Shown: positions 34,029 to 41,538 of the stretch, in pieces
Numbering within the stretch: the stretch's first letter is position 1
Layout: each line of letters opens with the position of its first letter
DNA from: Campylobacterales bacterium
Lineage (GTDB): Bacteria; Campylobacterota; Campylobacteria; Campylobacterales; Nitratiruptoraceae
Direction: 5' to 3'
Assembly (NCBI GenBank): GCA_027024145.1
Contig: JALVTF010000027.1
Span: 1 to 44,150, forward strand
DNA: 44,150 nt
Program-made: the position numbers and the translations under genes
The notes under the pieces: model-generated
What the model saw: only the letters and a program-made list of their open reading frames with translations
What the model was told of the DNA's origin: nothing
Database searches by the model: none

Positions 34029-34773
34029 AACCGGCTTTGCCATAGCACCCACTCGAGTGCGGCTCACACTTCCAAAACCGAGCACGCTGCATAATCTACG
34101 CATTTTGCACATAAGCGATCTGCATATCGATACCAAAACGCCCATAGAGGATATCGAGGCTCTCGTGCGCTGCATCAACGCCACACCATGCGATATAGCG
34201 GTCTGTACAGGCGATATCATCGACGCTGAGGTAGACAAAATAGAGCACAAACTCCTCATGCTTCGCCATATCCAAAAACCGCTCTACTGTATCAGCGGGA
34301 ACCACGATTTGGTCTACGGCTATGAAAAACTGTGCAAGATTCTACGGCGCTGCAACGTTACCATACTCGATAATCGCTACCTCATCGTGCGCCACAAGCA
34401 TAACGACTTCGTGTTGTGGGGCTTGAGCGATCGATTTTCTCGATTTTTTCATATCCAACGCAACGAAGATACACTGGTACGACAGATACGCAATATATCG
34501 CTTCCGAAAATTTGCATCGCACACCAACCTAAAGATTATAAATATAGCATACTAACGCACAGTGCTCTGTTTCTTTGCGGACATACCCACGGCGGCCAGA
34601 TCTTCCCGTTTCATCTTCTGGTGCGACTTTTTCAGCCCTTTTTGCGTGGTATATACTACAAAAAAGGCGTCACGGTCTATGTCAACAGTGGCCTGGGCGC
34701 ATGGGGGATCAAGTACCGCTTCTTGTCACGTGCGGAAATCGCTTTGATCGAGGTAGATGCACGAAAGCCGTAG
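33994..34773 (+). CDS. YaeI-type metallophosphoesterase
   Basis: The 259-residue protein has all calcineurin-like metal motifs in order: HISDLHID (D-x-H), CTGDIID (GD), ISGNHDLVYG (GNHD), IAHQP, and CGHTHGGQIFP. Relatives such as YaeI and LpxG-like enzymes act on phospholipids or UDP-sugars at the inner membrane; the basic N-terminus (MKRILKKIFPK) could associate with membrane. The substrate is unknown. It is the last gene of the seven-gene operon and its 3' end overlaps the convergent kinase gene by 65 nt. A second ATG directly follows the first. Confidence 0.87.
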   Translation: MMKRILKKIFPKTGFAIAPTRVRLTLPKPSTLHNLRILHISDLHIDTKTPIEDIEALVRCINATPCDIAVCTGDIIDAEVDKIEHKLLMLRHIQKPLYCISGNHDLVYGYEKLCKILRRCNVTILDNRYLIVRHKHNDFVLWGLSDRFSRFFHIQRNEDTLVRQIRNISLPKICIAHQPKDYKYSILTHSALFLCGHTHGGQIFPFHLLVRLFQPFLRGIYYKKGVTVYVNSGLGAWGIKYRFLSRAEIALIEVDARKP

Positions 34774-36736
34774 TGCCTTTGTCTTTGCCGGCACTTTCGA
34801 TCACCAGGTCGCCACCCAAAACTTTCGCTATCTTTTTACTCAGCGCCAGTCCCAAGCCGCTGCCGGTACTCTCATTGCGGATGCGATACTCTCTGTGAAA
34901 CTCTTTGAAAATATCGTCTAAAAACTCTGGCTCGATCCCTATACCAGTATCTTCCACGCACACCGTTACCCAATCACCTCGCACATCGATCCGTATCCGG
35001 ATAGAGCCTTGCTGGGTATATTTGATACTATTGGCCAAAAGATTGATAAGAATTTGTCGCAAGAGTTTCGGATCTGTGGCTATTACCAAAGATGGATGGT
35101 TACTGGTAAAAACGACAGGAATCTCTTTGGCCTGTGCCAAAGGCTCGAGCATCTCGATAGTCTCTTTGCACAGTGCGACGATATCGCAAGATTGTATATG
35201 GGGCTCGAGTTTTCCGGATTCCGCTTTGGCAATGAGTAAAATATCGTTGATGATTTGTAAAAGATGGCTTGCGGAACTCTCGATTTTTCCCAGACTCTCT
35301 TTTGTCTTCGCATCGCAGTCCGAAGAGGTGATGAGAAACTGCGAAAGACTCAAAATCGATCCCAACGGTGTGCGCAGTTCATGGGAAAGCGCGGAGAAGA
35401 AAGAGGTTTTGCTCCTGAGGGCCTCTTTGGTGGTTTTGAGCAGTTCTATCTTATCGATCTGAAGCGATATCATACGGCCTGCAGCTTCGAAAAAGCGCTC
35501 CTCCATGGCGATCTGCTCTTTTGGGGCTTGAATGTGAATATATCCATAGTCTCGATCTTGCAGGTGGCTTTGTAAAAAAATGATCCGTACCTTTGCATCT
35601 TCTATTTCGGGAGCGTACCATACTCTTTGGGCCTTGGTGAGTCGCTGCAACTCCTTACAGGCACGCTCTATCGTCTGCTCCTTCGTGTCGCTTTGAACCA
35701 TCTGCGCGAAGAAATCCATAAGATTGATGAGCGTTTGCACCGTTTTTTGGTTTTGCATCTCAATCGCCCGCAAAGCCTGCGCTACCTTCTGCATGAGCCG
35801 GTTGAAATTTTCGGCGAGTTCTCCTATTTCATCTTTGGAATCGATCCTTATAGCGGCCGTGTAGTTGTTGGAGGGAACTATCTTCGAAGCGATAGCAGAG
35901 AGCCTTCGAATCGGCTCGACGATCTTTCTATCGACTACGAGTATGAGAATCGAAATCAAAAGCAATATCACTACAAAAGTCAAAAAGAGCATACTTTTGA
36001 CTTGGCGTACGGTCTCGAAAGCCACACTCTTGTCCAGTGCGTAGCCTAGTCGCCACCCTCGCAAGACCCCTTCTAACGGTTTATAGACAAAGAGGTAATC
36101 ATGAGCGAGAGTTCGTGTCGGTGGAGCGGGAAATATCGCATGGAGTGTTTGAGGAGCTTGCCGCGGCGGCACGATCCAAGCCAATACGTGTTTTCGCGTG
36201 TGGAGAATCGTACCGAGCTCTTCGATAGGCAACAAAAGCACCATAGATCCCAGCAACTTTTTCGTATCAAACGAAGCATAGATAGGAGTCGCAAAGATGA
36301 TGTAGCGTTCGAAGACAAAAGGCTTGGAGCTTTGCTTCACATGTGAAAAAACCCGATGCAAAAAAGCGGCATGCGCCTGAAGCATCGTAGAAGCCACTGG
36401 CACCCCTTGTGTATCGAAAACGATAAATTGTACATGGTGACCGATATCGTGTTTCTTCTTTTGCAAAAGCTGCACGATACGTCTGTCGATATCTTTTGCG
36501 ATGACATCGTCCATGATTTCAAGATGCGACAAAAATATCGTCTGCCGCATCAGCCGCTGCACGAAACGCCTAATCTTCTCCACAGAATAGGTGGCCTCGG
36601 TGGTGAGCTGGTCCAGCGCTCTTTTTTGCAGGACTTTCGTTTCGTAGTTCGAAAAGATCGAAACAATCGCCAAATACGCCACGGCGATAGTACCAAAGAA
36701 AGCTATGAGCAGCTTGGTACGAACAGACACACGCAT
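34709..36736 (-). CDS. sensor histidine kinase
   Basis: The 675-residue kinase has TM1 (about 9-29), a large periplasmic sensor region (30-248) of Cache-like size, TM2 (249-268), HAMP (about 270-322), a GAF-like segment (about 345-430), the HisKA helix with H452 (FSALSHELRTPLGS) and a HATPase domain: N box 562-573, DTGIG 596-600, GSGLGLAL 625-632. It has no receiver domain, so it must signal to a separate regulator; the orphan response regulator at 25.6 kb is the obvious candidate. It is the third gene of an operon with an outer-membrane barrel and a short binding-protein-like gene, which may supply its input. Confidence 0.9.
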   Translation of the reverse strand: MRVSVRTKLLIAFFGTIAVAYLAIVSIFSNYETKVLQKRALDQLTTEATYSVEKIRRFVQRLMRQTIFLSHLEIMDDVIAKDIDRRIVQLLQKKKHDIGHHVQFIVFDTQGVPVASTMLQAHAAFLHRVFSHVKQSSKPFVFERYIIFATPIYASFDTKKLLGSMVLLLPIEELGTILHTRKHVLAWIVPPRQAPQTLHAIFPAPPTRTLAHDYLFVYKPLEGVLRGWRLGYALDKSVAFETVRQVKSMLFLTFVVILLLISILILVVDRKIVEPIRRLSAIASKIVPSNNYTAAIRIDSKDEIGELAENFNRLMQKVAQALRAIEMQNQKTVQTLINLMDFFAQMVQSDTKEQTIERACKELQRLTKAQRVWYAPEIEDAKVRIIFLQSHLQDRDYGYIHIQAPKEQIAMEERFFEAAGRMISLQIDKIELLKTTKEALRSKTSFFSALSHELRTPLGSILSLSQFLITSSDCDAKTKESLGKIESSASHLLQIINDILLIAKAESGKLEPHIQSCDIVALCKETIEMLEPLAQAKEIPVVFTSNHPSLVIATDPKLLRQILINLLANSIKYTQQGSIRIRIDVRGDWVTVCVEDTGIGIEPEFLDDIFKEFHREYRIRNESTGSGLGLALSKKIAKVLGGDLVIESAGKDKGTTAFVHLPRSKRFPHVTRSGT

Positions 36737-36740
36737 GAGA

Positions 36741-37157
36741 CTACTTCCACTCGTATACTATCTTTAATCCGTAGCGCAAAGCCACACTCTTTTTCATATA
36801 TCCCAAAGCATAGGTAATTTTTTTGATGTAGAGTGCCGCTGCCTTTTGCGAGCGTACAACTTTTGGAGGTCTATGTCCGCGATAGTGCGCTATGAGCCAG
36901 TAATGCTCGAGTTCTTGTGTGCTTTTATGCAAAACCTTTTTTTCAAAGCGTTTGCGCAAAGGGTGATTGAACGGCAGATTCAAGAGCATGACTCTATATC
37001 CGTGTAGCGTGTGACGCTTATCGAGATACAGCGCCCTGATGAGAGCCGGTGTGAGATGATGAATATGAAACTTGGGATTCGTAGCGACCACCAAGACATC
37101 GGCATGCAACAGTGAAGCCAAAAACAGTGCTGCGATATATCTCGTCATCTGTGCCAC
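36741..37157 (-). CDS. short phosphate-binding-type periplasmic protein
   Basis: The 138-residue exported protein (YIAALFLASLLHA signal) resembles one lobe of PstS-like binding proteins: VVATNPKFHIHHLTPALIRALYLDKRHTLHG, then RKRFEKKVLHKSTQELEHYW and a final ALGYM. This small family is often encoded with sensor kinases or TonB systems. It probably binds a ligand and presents it to the downstream kinase (4 nt apart), but phosphate binding is not shown. The start is GTG at 37157 or ATG at 37148; neither has a strong ribosome site, so coupling to the upstream gene (3-nt gap) is likely. Confidence 0.72.
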   Translation of the reverse strand: MAQMTRYIAALFLASLLHADVLVVATNPKFHIHHLTPALIRALYLDKRHTLHGYRVMLLNLPFNHPLRKRFEKKVLHKSTQELEHYWLIAHYRGHRPPKVVRSQKAAALYIKKITYALGYMKKSVALRYGLKIVYEWK

Positions 37158-37160
37158 TTT

Positions 37161-38120
37161 CTAAAACATGATAGAAAAGGAACAGAGCACTTTGCCATAC
37201 CCGTGATCGCTCACATCCAGCTCACCCTTGAAAGCCATGTAGGGAACGGGACGATAGGTATATCCAAATACCGCGTCGCTGCGACTCTGCGTCCTGTCGC
37301 GGAATCGCTCCACCCGCAAAATAAGATCATGGCACACATGCAGATGCCAAAGGTTTTGCATATATACGTCATACATGAGTTTATGAAAGCTATCGGTTTT
37401 GCGTACGCCAGCTTCGATCATAAATTTCCACAAAGACGATTCTTTCATATAGCCCAGTGTCGAATAGACCGAATCCCCATCGTTTCTTTGGGCAAACTCG
37501 CCGATAGAGGCCTTCACGACACTATCCTCTGCGTTCCAAGCAAGCGCTACTGCGTAGTGGTGTTTGAGGCTGAAATTATTGTACTGATCATCGATGCCGT
37601 GGTTGTGCTGAAGCGTACAATAGAGCGTTGTCGTATCGAAGTAGTGTTTATATTCCAGCCCGGTGCTCATTTCAGGAAAGATACTCTCTATGAAATTGGG
37701 ATCGGATGTGGTATCGCGCAACACATTGATAGGTAGCACATTCCAAAAACCCGCCTGCGTGAGGAACTTCCCGATAACTATTTCACTCTCGTCATCGATA
37801 TCATAGCTATAGTAGAGGCGTTCGATATGGATCTTTGTATTGACATGTTCGTTTTCGTACTTTTCATTGAAGGATTTGGTATAGAAATCTTTGATCTCAA
37901 ATTCGCTCATAAAACCTGAACGCATGAAATCGCCGTAGAGCATCAATGCGAGTTCGTCGATCACTATCTGCTTTTTTTTGCCCTGGGCTTCTCCCACGGC
38001 AGAGAGATAACCACCCAGATATACAGGAACATCGTCGAGTTTGAGGCCCTGGCCCGGGACATAGCGTTCATCCGCAAAAGCAAAACACACCACAACCATC
38101 AAAAAAACAAGTATGCGCAT
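37161..38120 (-). CDS. outer-membrane beta-barrel (porin-like) protein
   Basis: The 319-residue protein has a signal peptide (RILVFLMVVVCFAFA) and alternating amphipathic strands rich in Tyr/Asp/Phe, ending in FSIMF with the C-terminal aromatic residue needed for BAM insertion. GKFLTQAGFWNVLPINVL resembles loops of porin-like and OprP-like barrels. It should sit in the outer membrane. GGAG precedes the ATG and TACAAT (38171-38176) is the likely -10. It is the first gene of the barrel/binding-protein/kinase operon. Confidence 0.78.
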   Translation of the reverse strand: MRILVFLMVVVCFAFADERYVPGQGLKLDDVPVYLGGYLSAVGEAQGKKKQIVIDELALMLYGDFMRSGFMSEFEIKDFYTKSFNEKYENEHVNTKIHIERLYYSYDIDDESEIVIGKFLTQAGFWNVLPINVLRDTTSDPNFIESIFPEMSTGLEYKHYFDTTTLYCTLQHNHGIDDQYNNFSLKHHYAVALAWNAEDSVVKASIGEFAQRNDGDSVYSTLGYMKESSLWKFMIEAGVRKTDSFHKLMYDVYMQNLWHLHVCHDLILRVERFRDRTQSRSDAVFGYTYRPVPYMAFKGELDVSDHGYGKVLCSFSIMF

Positions 38121-38240
38121 CGAGACTCCATCTGCGACAAATTTGTAAACTATTAGATTATTTTATAAAAATTGTAGCGTAAATAGAAAAACGGATTGGA
38201 GAGCAAGAAGCGTATTCTCCCCGATAAACCGGGGAGAGAC
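38121..38240. other. intergenic region with weak stem-loop and -10 element
   Basis: This AT-rich gap holds TACAAT on the minus strand at 38171-38176 for the barrel operon. It also holds CTCCCCG-ATAAAC-CGGGGAG (38217-38236), a 7-bp hairpin just after the DUF481 gene stop. The hairpin lacks a T run on the minus side, so it is a weak terminator at best. No TTCAT repeats like those at 28.7 kb are present. Confidence 0.45.
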
Positions 38241-38948
38241 TTACCAGTCGATGACGAGAGAGACCATGAAGGTGGTGTCTGTCTTTTTTTTTGTCGCGGG
38301 AGCTTGATTTTGGTAGTTAAGTTTGTAGCTTACTCCCAAAGAGAGATTGCTGTTGATTTTTGAATAGATTGACGATTTGGAGTAGAGGAAGTAGTTGTTC
38401 ATATCGGAAAGTTTGCTACGGATGTTAGCATCTTCGACAAATTTGAGGTTTTGGTAGATGAGATATTCCCAGTTCAGCCCCAAACGTCCGGCAGTGAAAT
38501 TGTCCGTATCTCCACTGTCGTACTTGTCGTTTTCATACAGGACGTTACCGTAGAATTTGAGTTTGTTCTCTTTTTCGTTGATCGCGATGTACTCGGCACC
38601 CGGACCTGTGTAGAACTGATGTTTGTAGCCTGAAAATTTATCGTCTTTGTAGCCGATGAGATAGTTGAAACTAAGCACATCGCTGAATTTATAGTAGTAG
38701 TTCAGTTCCGCCAGCCATGCGTTTTTGGTTTCATTTCCACTATCTTCCGCATAGCCTGCTTGGAGATCGAGAGCCAGTTTGTTCACTTGATCGAGCGCTT
38801 TTTCTCCGTGAAAATCGAGACCGAAAGATTTGGTATCGGTGTTCCCACCCGTTTGGATATAGGAAAGTTCGGTATGGGTTTTGATATCGCCGGCCATCAA
38901 GGATGCAGCCACAAGCGAAAGCGCCATGAAAGAACGTACACTCTTCAT
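38241..38948 (-). CDS. DUF481-family outer-membrane protein
   Basis: The 235-residue protein has a signal peptide (FMALSLVAASLMAGD) and the DUF481/YdiY-type barrel pattern: HTELSYIQTGGNTDTKSFGL, GYKDDKFSGYKHQFYTGPG, RLGLNWEYLIYQNLKF, and a C-terminal VSLVIDW ending in an aromatic residue. Members are induced by salt or acid in some bacteria. The function is unknown. The ATG at 38948 follows GAAAGGGA. TACAAT at 38987-38992 is the likely -10, flanked by 10-bp inverted repeats. Confidence 0.86.
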   Translation of the reverse strand: MKSVRSFMALSLVAASLMAGDIKTHTELSYIQTGGNTDTKSFGLDFHGEKALDQVNKLALDLQAGYAEDSGNETKNAWLAELNYYYKFSDVLSFNYLIGYKDDKFSGYKHQFYTGPGAEYIAINEKENKLKFYGNVLYENDKYDSGDTDNFTAGRLGLNWEYLIYQNLKFVEDANIRSKLSDMNNYFLYSKSSIYSKINSNLSLGVSYKLNYQNQAPATKKKTDTTFMVSLVIDW

Positions 38949-38952
38949 GAAA

Positions 38953-39007
38953 ATCCCTTTCAATATAAGATACTAAAAGCGTCCAAATTGTATCCAATGA
39001 AAGGGAT
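38953..39007. repeat. 10-bp inverted repeat around the DUF481 promoter
   Basis: ATCCCTTTCA (38953-38962) and its exact reverse complement TGAAAGGGAT (38998-39007) are separated by 35 nt. One arm includes the Shine-Dalgarno sequence of the DUF481 gene; the other lies 5 nt upstream of its -10. The arms could be paired operators. They do not lie in one transcript if the -10 is right. Confidence 0.5.
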
Positions 39008-39031
39008 CAAGGCAATAGTTTTAAGAAAATT

Positions 39032-40051
39032 TTATATCTCTATCTCATCGACGATATCGAGCCCGAAACCGCTAAGACCTATGAACTCTCTGCCTTTTTT
39101 GGTAGTGAGGAGCCTGATATTTTGCACTCCCAGAGTTTTGAGAATCTGCGCTCCGATGCCGTACTCTTTGGTCTGGTCTTTGACTTTTTGACTCTCCAAA
39201 AATATCAGCACACCGCTGTTTTTTTTGAGGTAGTCGATGGAGTGTATCAAGGAGGTGTACTTTTTGGCATCGAGCAGAAGCTCTCTGTCTTGGACGATGT
39301 TATGGAATTTCACGTTCGCCGTCCCGCTTGCGGAGTAAAAGATGATAGCCGTATGCACCGCACCCGTGTGGTCTTGAAAATCCTTGCGCGTCACTTTCAC
39401 ACCGAAAAACTCCACCTCTTGGGTCTCAAGCTCGCGTACCAAAAGTTCGTTTTGGAGTCGATACTCCACGATATCGGAGATATAGACGATTTTGAGATTG
39501 TGTTTTTTGGCAAACTTTTCCAATGCATCGCGCCTGGCCATGGTACCGTCGGGATTCATGATCTCGCATATTACGGCTGCTGGCTGCAAACCGGCCAATT
39601 TACACAGATCCACAGATCCTTCGGTATGGCCTGTTCGCACCAGCACCCCACCCTCTTTGGCGATGAGTGGGAAGATATGGCCGGGACGTACGAAATCCTT
39701 GGGAGTGCTCACGGGACTGGCCAAAAGCTTGATAGTCATATCGCGTTCATACGCAGAGATACCCGTCGTTGCCGCTTTTGCATCCACACTGACGGTAAAG
39801 GCGGTCTCGTGTGCCGAATCGTTCTTTTGCACCATGGGTGTGAGTTCTAAGCGCTTGGCGATTTCGGGTGTAAGGGCTACGCAGATGAGGCCTCTGGCCT
39901 CTGAGGCCATGAAGTTGACTTTCTCAGGCGTACTGAAAGTCGCGGCATAGACCAGATCGCCTTCGTTTTCGCGGTCTTCGTCATCGATCATGACGACCAT
40001 GTTGCCTTTTTGGATCTCGGCTATCGCCTCTTGTACTCTTTGAATCGGCAT
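39032..40051 (-). CDS. ribB: 3,4-dihydroxy-2-butanone 4-phosphate synthase with degenerate GTP cyclohydrolase II domain
   Basis: The 339-residue protein has a complete RibB domain (residues 1-205): MVVMIDDEDRENEGDLVYAA with the metal-binding acidic cluster, RPGHIFPLIAKEGGVLVRTGHTEGSVDL, and ICEIMNPDGTMARRD. It makes the four-carbon unit of riboflavin. The C-terminal part has the RibA fold outline but not the three zinc cysteines (CxxGDxFxSxxCDC region); the stretch has aspartate and lysine instead. Loss of cyclohydrolase activity in such RibBA proteins is known from Helicobacter pylori as I recall. GGAGGAG precedes the ATG and TATAAT is at 40073-40078. Confidence 0.92.
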   Translation of the reverse strand: MPIQRVQEAIAEIQKGNMVVMIDDEDRENEGDLVYAATFSTPEKVNFMASEARGLICVALTPEIAKRLELTPMVQKNDSAHETAFTVSVDAKAATTGISAYERDMTIKLLASPVSTPKDFVRPGHIFPLIAKEGGVLVRTGHTEGSVDLCKLAGLQPAAVICEIMNPDGTMARRDALEKFAKKHNLKIVYISDIVEYRLQNELLVRELETQEVEFFGVKVTRKDFQDHTGAVHTAIIFYSASGTANVKFHNIVQDRELLLDAKKYTSLIHSIDYLKKNSGVLIFLESQKVKDQTKEYGIGAQILKTLGVQNIRLLTTKKGREFIGLSGFGLDIVDEIEI

Positions 40052-40072
40052 CGCTCCTCCATTTTTTGACGT

Positions 40073-40078
40073 ATTATA
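40073..40078 (-). promoter_or_regulatory. -10 element (TATAAT) for ribB
   Basis: TATAAT on the minus strand lies 21 nt before the ribB ATG and directly after the stop codon of the archaemetzincin gene, with GGAGGAG in between. No FMN riboswitch is present in this 27-nt gap, so ribB is not FMN-riboswitch controlled. Confidence 0.5.
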
Positions 40079-40621
40079 TCAGCCTCGGCAGAGTTTGGGC
40101 GCTATCTGGCTCCAACATCGCTCACAGAATCGATATCCTTTGGCATCGGTATCGGCGAGGGTATTGGAAAAATGCATCACGCAATGAGGGTTGGGACAAT
40201 GTCCCAACCCGAAGGCGTGTCCTATTTCGTGATCCGCTTCGGTAAGAACACGACGCAAAAAAAGATTCCTATCTTCCATCAAACCATAGAAGCCATTGGA
40301 AAGTCTCGCAGTAGCAATCAGTGCCACATGCGCTACGGGCGAGGCGATACCGAAGACGAAATTGAGCCCATCTTCGAAAATATCTTTGTCTGTCACACCC
40401 AGGACTATGCTGTTTGGCATCGCAAAGGGTATGAGAGCGTGCAAAAGCATCGCCGCGCGGTATTGTCCTCTTTTATCATCATACCACTGCGGCTGCAAAG
40501 CAGCAGGAACGACTTTTCGCACTTCGATACCGAAAATTTGCGGCAACTTCTCTTGTAAAAATGAAATTGCTTCTCTATCTATAACCGAAAAATCAACAAT
40601 AATAAATCTATCGATACACAT
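40079..40621 (-). CDS. archaemetzincin-family zinc metalloprotease
   Basis: The 180-residue protein carries the full archaemetzincin signature. H131-E-I-G-H135-A-F-G-L-G-H141-C142-x4-C147-x-M149 is followed by C166-x2-C169, giving the catalytic zinc site, the Met turn and a second, structural four-cysteine zinc site. There is no signal peptide, so it is cytoplasmic. The family (AmzA) is mostly archaeal and vertebrate, with scattered bacterial members; its physiological substrates are unclear. AGGAAAGAGA precedes the ATG. It is third in an operon after the SYLF and zinc-ribbon genes. Confidence 0.88.
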   Translation of the reverse strand: MCIDRFIIVDFSVIDREAISFLQEKLPQIFGIEVRKVVPAALQPQWYDDKRGQYRAAMLLHALIPFAMPNSIVLGVTDKDIFEDGLNFVFGIASPVAHVALIATARLSNGFYGLMEDRNLFLRRVLTEADHEIGHAFGLGHCPNPHCVMHFSNTLADTDAKGYRFCERCWSQIAPKLCRG

Positions 40622-40629
40622 TCTCTTTC

Positions 40630-40842
40630 CTACCGTAAAAATTCATTACCGCACGCTTTGCAGTACCAGTTGGGAGCATCCACGCTGCGCGCGATACCGC
40701 GCAGTACTATCTCGCCGCTTCGCTCCTTTTGCAAAAGCTCTTCACTCGGCTTTTGGCCATAGACTATCGCAACGATGTGACGGTTAGTGCGGCAGTATTT
40801 GCATCGCGGACGAAATGGCTTTGTGCGATTTATTCGTGCCAT
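40630..40842 (-). CDS. small zinc-ribbon protein, unknown
   Basis: A 70-residue basic protein with C14-x2-C17 (RPRCKYC) and C61-x2-C64 (YCKACGNEF), typical of a zinc ribbon. It overlaps the end of the SYLF gene by 13 nt and precedes the archaemetzincin gene by 8 nt. No family is recognised; nucleic-acid binding or partnership with the protease is possible but unproved. Confidence 0.72.
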   Translation of the reverse strand: MARINRTKPFRPRCKYCRTNRHIVAIVYGQKPSEELLQKERSGEIVLRGIARSVDAPNWYCKACGNEFLR

Positions 40843-41486
40843 GCGGAGTAGCGGTTGATTTTATTTTTGAGGATACGGACGAACTGATTGTCGTAACGGC
40901 ACTGTCCTTGAAGAATAAGATAGATTTTCGTCGGATCGCACTTGTAGGCTCGTAGCATCGTATCGTAATCCACCTCTAACTTCGCTCCTGCCAGTGCCAC
41001 GCCCACGTATGCTCCCATACTGCGTGAATATGAAAGTATCTGCGCGCTAAAATCGGTCCCCACACTCGCGGCTCGCCCCACGGGACCCACGGCCAAGGAA
41101 GCGTCTGCTGCGAGGGTGAGCGAGCCGTTGAGAAGCTTTTGGACACTTGCCATATCGGTAAAGATGAGCACCACGTCTATGCTCTCCAATCCTATTTGCC
41201 ACCCCAGACTCGCTCCGTAGAGCTTGATAAAAATCGGATCGCTCCAGCCCTGTGGCATGCGCACCAAAAGCACGCCTTTGCCGAAGCGAGCACCTGCTAT
41301 AAAACCACCTCGGATGAGATCAGGAATGATGGCGATGGCTTTGGCTTTGCGCAGGAGCTTGGGCGGTATCTCTTCTTCGGGTAGTGCCATGAATCTATCG
41401 AGTGCAGATGCACTCTTTATGACGATGCTATCTACATTGGCAAAAGAAAATACGGCCAAAAAGAGTAATATCCAAAGCTTTTTCAT
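40830..41486 (-). CDS. SYLF-domain (Ysc84-like) exported lipid-binding protein
   Basis: The 218-residue protein has a signal peptide (LWILLFLAVFSFA) and the SYLF/Ysc84 domain: KAKAIAIIPDLIRGGFIAGARFGKGVLLVR, PIFIKLYGASLGWQIG, DVVLIFTD, and RAASVGTDFSAQILSYSRSMGAYVGVAL. Eukaryotic members bind phosphoinositides; bacterial ones are periplasmic and poorly understood. AAGGA precedes the ATG. Its TATAAT (41510-41515, minus) overlaps the plus-strand -10 of the DUF234 gene. Confidence 0.9.
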   Translation of the reverse strand: MKKLWILLFLAVFSFANVDSIVIKSASALDRFMALPEEEIPPKLLRKAKAIAIIPDLIRGGFIAGARFGKGVLLVRMPQGWSDPIFIKLYGASLGWQIGLESIDVVLIFTDMASVQKLLNGSLTLAADASLAVGPVGRAASVGTDFSAQILSYSRSMGAYVGVALAGAKLEVDYDTMLRAYKCDPTKIYLILQGQCRYDNQFVRILKNKINRYSAWHE

Positions 41487-41505
41487 ACTCGTTCCTTAAA
41501 TGTAG

Positions 41506-41515
41506 TATAATTATA
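41506..41515. promoter_or_regulatory. overlapping divergent -10 elements (TATAATTATA)
   Basis: The ten-base palindrome TATAATTATA provides TATAAT on the plus strand (41506-41511, DUF234 gene) and on the minus strand (41510-41515, SYLF gene). The two promoters share bases and cannot be open at the same time. Both genes have a ribosome site at a normal distance downstream. Confidence 0.55.
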
Positions 41516-41538
41516 GCAAATCCATCAAAAGGGGAACG

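Noticed and set aside
40052-40078. FMN riboswitch upstream of ribB
   Set aside because: The gap is 27 nt, far too short for the aptamer, and holds only a -10 and a Shine-Dalgarno sequence.
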